Assembly (NCBI GenBank): GCA_019752045.1
Contig: JAIEMP010000003.1
Coordinates: forward strand, 372,001-436,000
Length of the DNA: 64,000 bases
Direction: 5' to 3'
DNA from: Chitinophagaceae bacterium
GTDB taxonomy: Bacteria; Bacteroidota; Bacteroidia; Chitinophagales; Chitinophagaceae
Shown here piece by piece: positions 63,213-64,000 of the stretch (the first letter of the stretch is position 1; the number at the start of each line of letters is the position of its first letter). A program made the translations under genes and the position numbers. Below the pieces are notes generated by a model, which saw nothing but the letters and a program-made list of their open reading frames with translations, searched no databases and had not been told where the DNA came from.

Positions 63213-64000
63213 ATGGATTTAACCAATCTTAATAAAGATCGTAAGTCGAAACGGAAGCCGGTGTTAGACCTTTCAACCATGGTATATGGAAAGGTGCCGC
63301 CGCAGGCAAAAGAATTAGAAGAGGCCGTACTTGGAGCAATTATGCTGGAGAAAAGTGCCTTTGATACGGTGAGTGAAATTTTAAGGCCTGAATGTTTTTA
63401 TGTAGATGCACATCAGCGCATCTTTCGTTGTATGCAGGGGCTTACAACAAAAAGTTCACCTATTGATTTGCTTACAGTAGTGGAAGAATTGAAGTTGAAA
63501 GAAGAACTGGAAATGGTGGGCGGTGCTTACTTTGTAACCCGTTTAACCAATACCGTTGTATCAACAGCAAATATTGAAGCGCATGCACGGATTATTCTGC
63601 AGAAATTTCTGCAAAGAGAACTGATCCGCATCAGCGGCGAAACCATTGGAGATGCATATGAAGAAAGCACCGATGTATTTGATCTGTTAGATGATGCTGA
63701 AAGCAAACTGTTTGAAATTACCAATAACTATCTGCGAAAGAACTTCGATTCATTTGATAATGTATTGATCAAAACCATTCAGCGTATTGAAGATCTCCGG
63801 AATAAAGATGAAGATGTTACCGGTGTGCCTTCCGGCTTTGCAACCATGGATCGTGTAACTTACGGATGGCAGCCAACGGATCTGGTGATTCTTGCAGCAC
63901 GTCCATCAGTTGGTAAAACTGCCTTTGCATTAAACCTTGCACGGAATGCAGCATTGCATCCCACCAAACCAACAGCTGTTGCTTTTTTCTCTTTAGAGAT
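63213..64000 (+). CDS. dnaB: Replicative DNA helicase DnaB, 3' end cut by window
   Basis: The first 262 codons of the hexameric replication helicase are visible. The N-terminal domain shows PPQAKELEEAVLGAIMLEKS and SPIDLLTVVEELK; the linker follows; the RecA-like domain begins with the SGFATMDRVTYGWQPTDLVI segment and Walker A AARPSVGKTA. The reading frame runs off the right edge. The ATG at 63213 is the natural start. Upstream is the long spacer holding DnaA-like boxes. Confidence 0.96.
   Translation, partial: MDLTNLNKDRKSKRKPVLDLSTMVYGKVPPQAKELEEAVLGAIMLEKSAFDTVSEILRPECFYVDAHQRIFRCMQGLTTKSSPIDLLTVVEELKLKEELEMVGGAYFVTRLTNTVVSTANIEAHARIILQKFLQRELIRISGETIGDAYEESTDVFDLLDDAESKLFEITNNYLRKNFDSFDNVLIKTIQRIEDLRNKDEDVTGVPSGFATMDRVTYGWQPTDLVILAARPSVGKTAFALNLARNAALHPTKPTAVAFFSLE

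Overview
The window is an ordinary-looking stretch of a Bacteroidota chromosome, most likely a member of the Chitinophagaceae or a close relative. Four things support this. There is a fused LpxC-FabZ protein and a PorX-type response regulator-PglZ fusion. The ubiE/PorT-like and pheT/zapA/rny neighbourhoods are typical of the phylum. Promoters fit the Bacteroidota pattern (TTTG about 19 bases before TAnnTTTG), and clear Shine-Dalgarno sequences are missing. About sixty protein genes, one tRNA-Leu and many intrinsic terminators can be supported. Both ends are cut: an unknown gene enters at the left and dnaB runs off the right edge.

Left part (1-16 kb): menaquinone methyltransferase UbiE overlapping a PorT-like outer-membrane protein, the GTPase EngB, an orphan OmpR-type regulator, a divergent GroES-like protein, a HerA-like ATPase, a secreted alpha/beta hydrolase, a TPR adenylate cyclase preceded by an unknown small protein, RecQ, a RelE-type toxin-antitoxin pair and a copper ATPase. 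Middle left (16-24 kb): tsaE, alanine dehydrogenase followed by a 127-bp tandem repeat and a REP-associated transposase, then the lipid A operon (HD hydrolase, lpxD, lpxC-fabZ, lpxA, ABC ATPase). Middle (24-41 kb): porX, a metallo-hydrolase, an HhH protein, an acyl-CoA dehydrogenase, a LytTR two-component pair, the proteostasis block tig-clpP-clpP-clpX, tRNA-Leu and the (p)ppGpp enzyme. Right part (41-64 kb): an orphan TonB receptor, a methyltransferase, purA, an acidic protein, pabB, a LytTR regulator with a hybrid histidine kinase, a secreted OmpA-like protein, a lytic transglycosylase, gatA, tatA, rplS, rny, zapA, pheT and dnaB.

Most genes are housekeeping: envelope (lipid A, T9SS regulation and assembly, transglycosylase, Tat), protein quality control, translation (tRNA-Leu, GatA, PheT, L19, TsaE) and signalling. 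I see no defence island, prophage, integrative element or CRISPR array, and no clearly new multigene system. The most unusual signals are small-scale. They are REP/RAYT activity that duplicated the 3' end of alanine dehydrogenase; a degenerate intergenic-type repeat that has become coding sequence inside the copper ATPase; terminators with no gene upstream, which may mark small RNAs; DnaA-box-like sites between pheT and dnaB; and two small genes of 41 and 57 codons.
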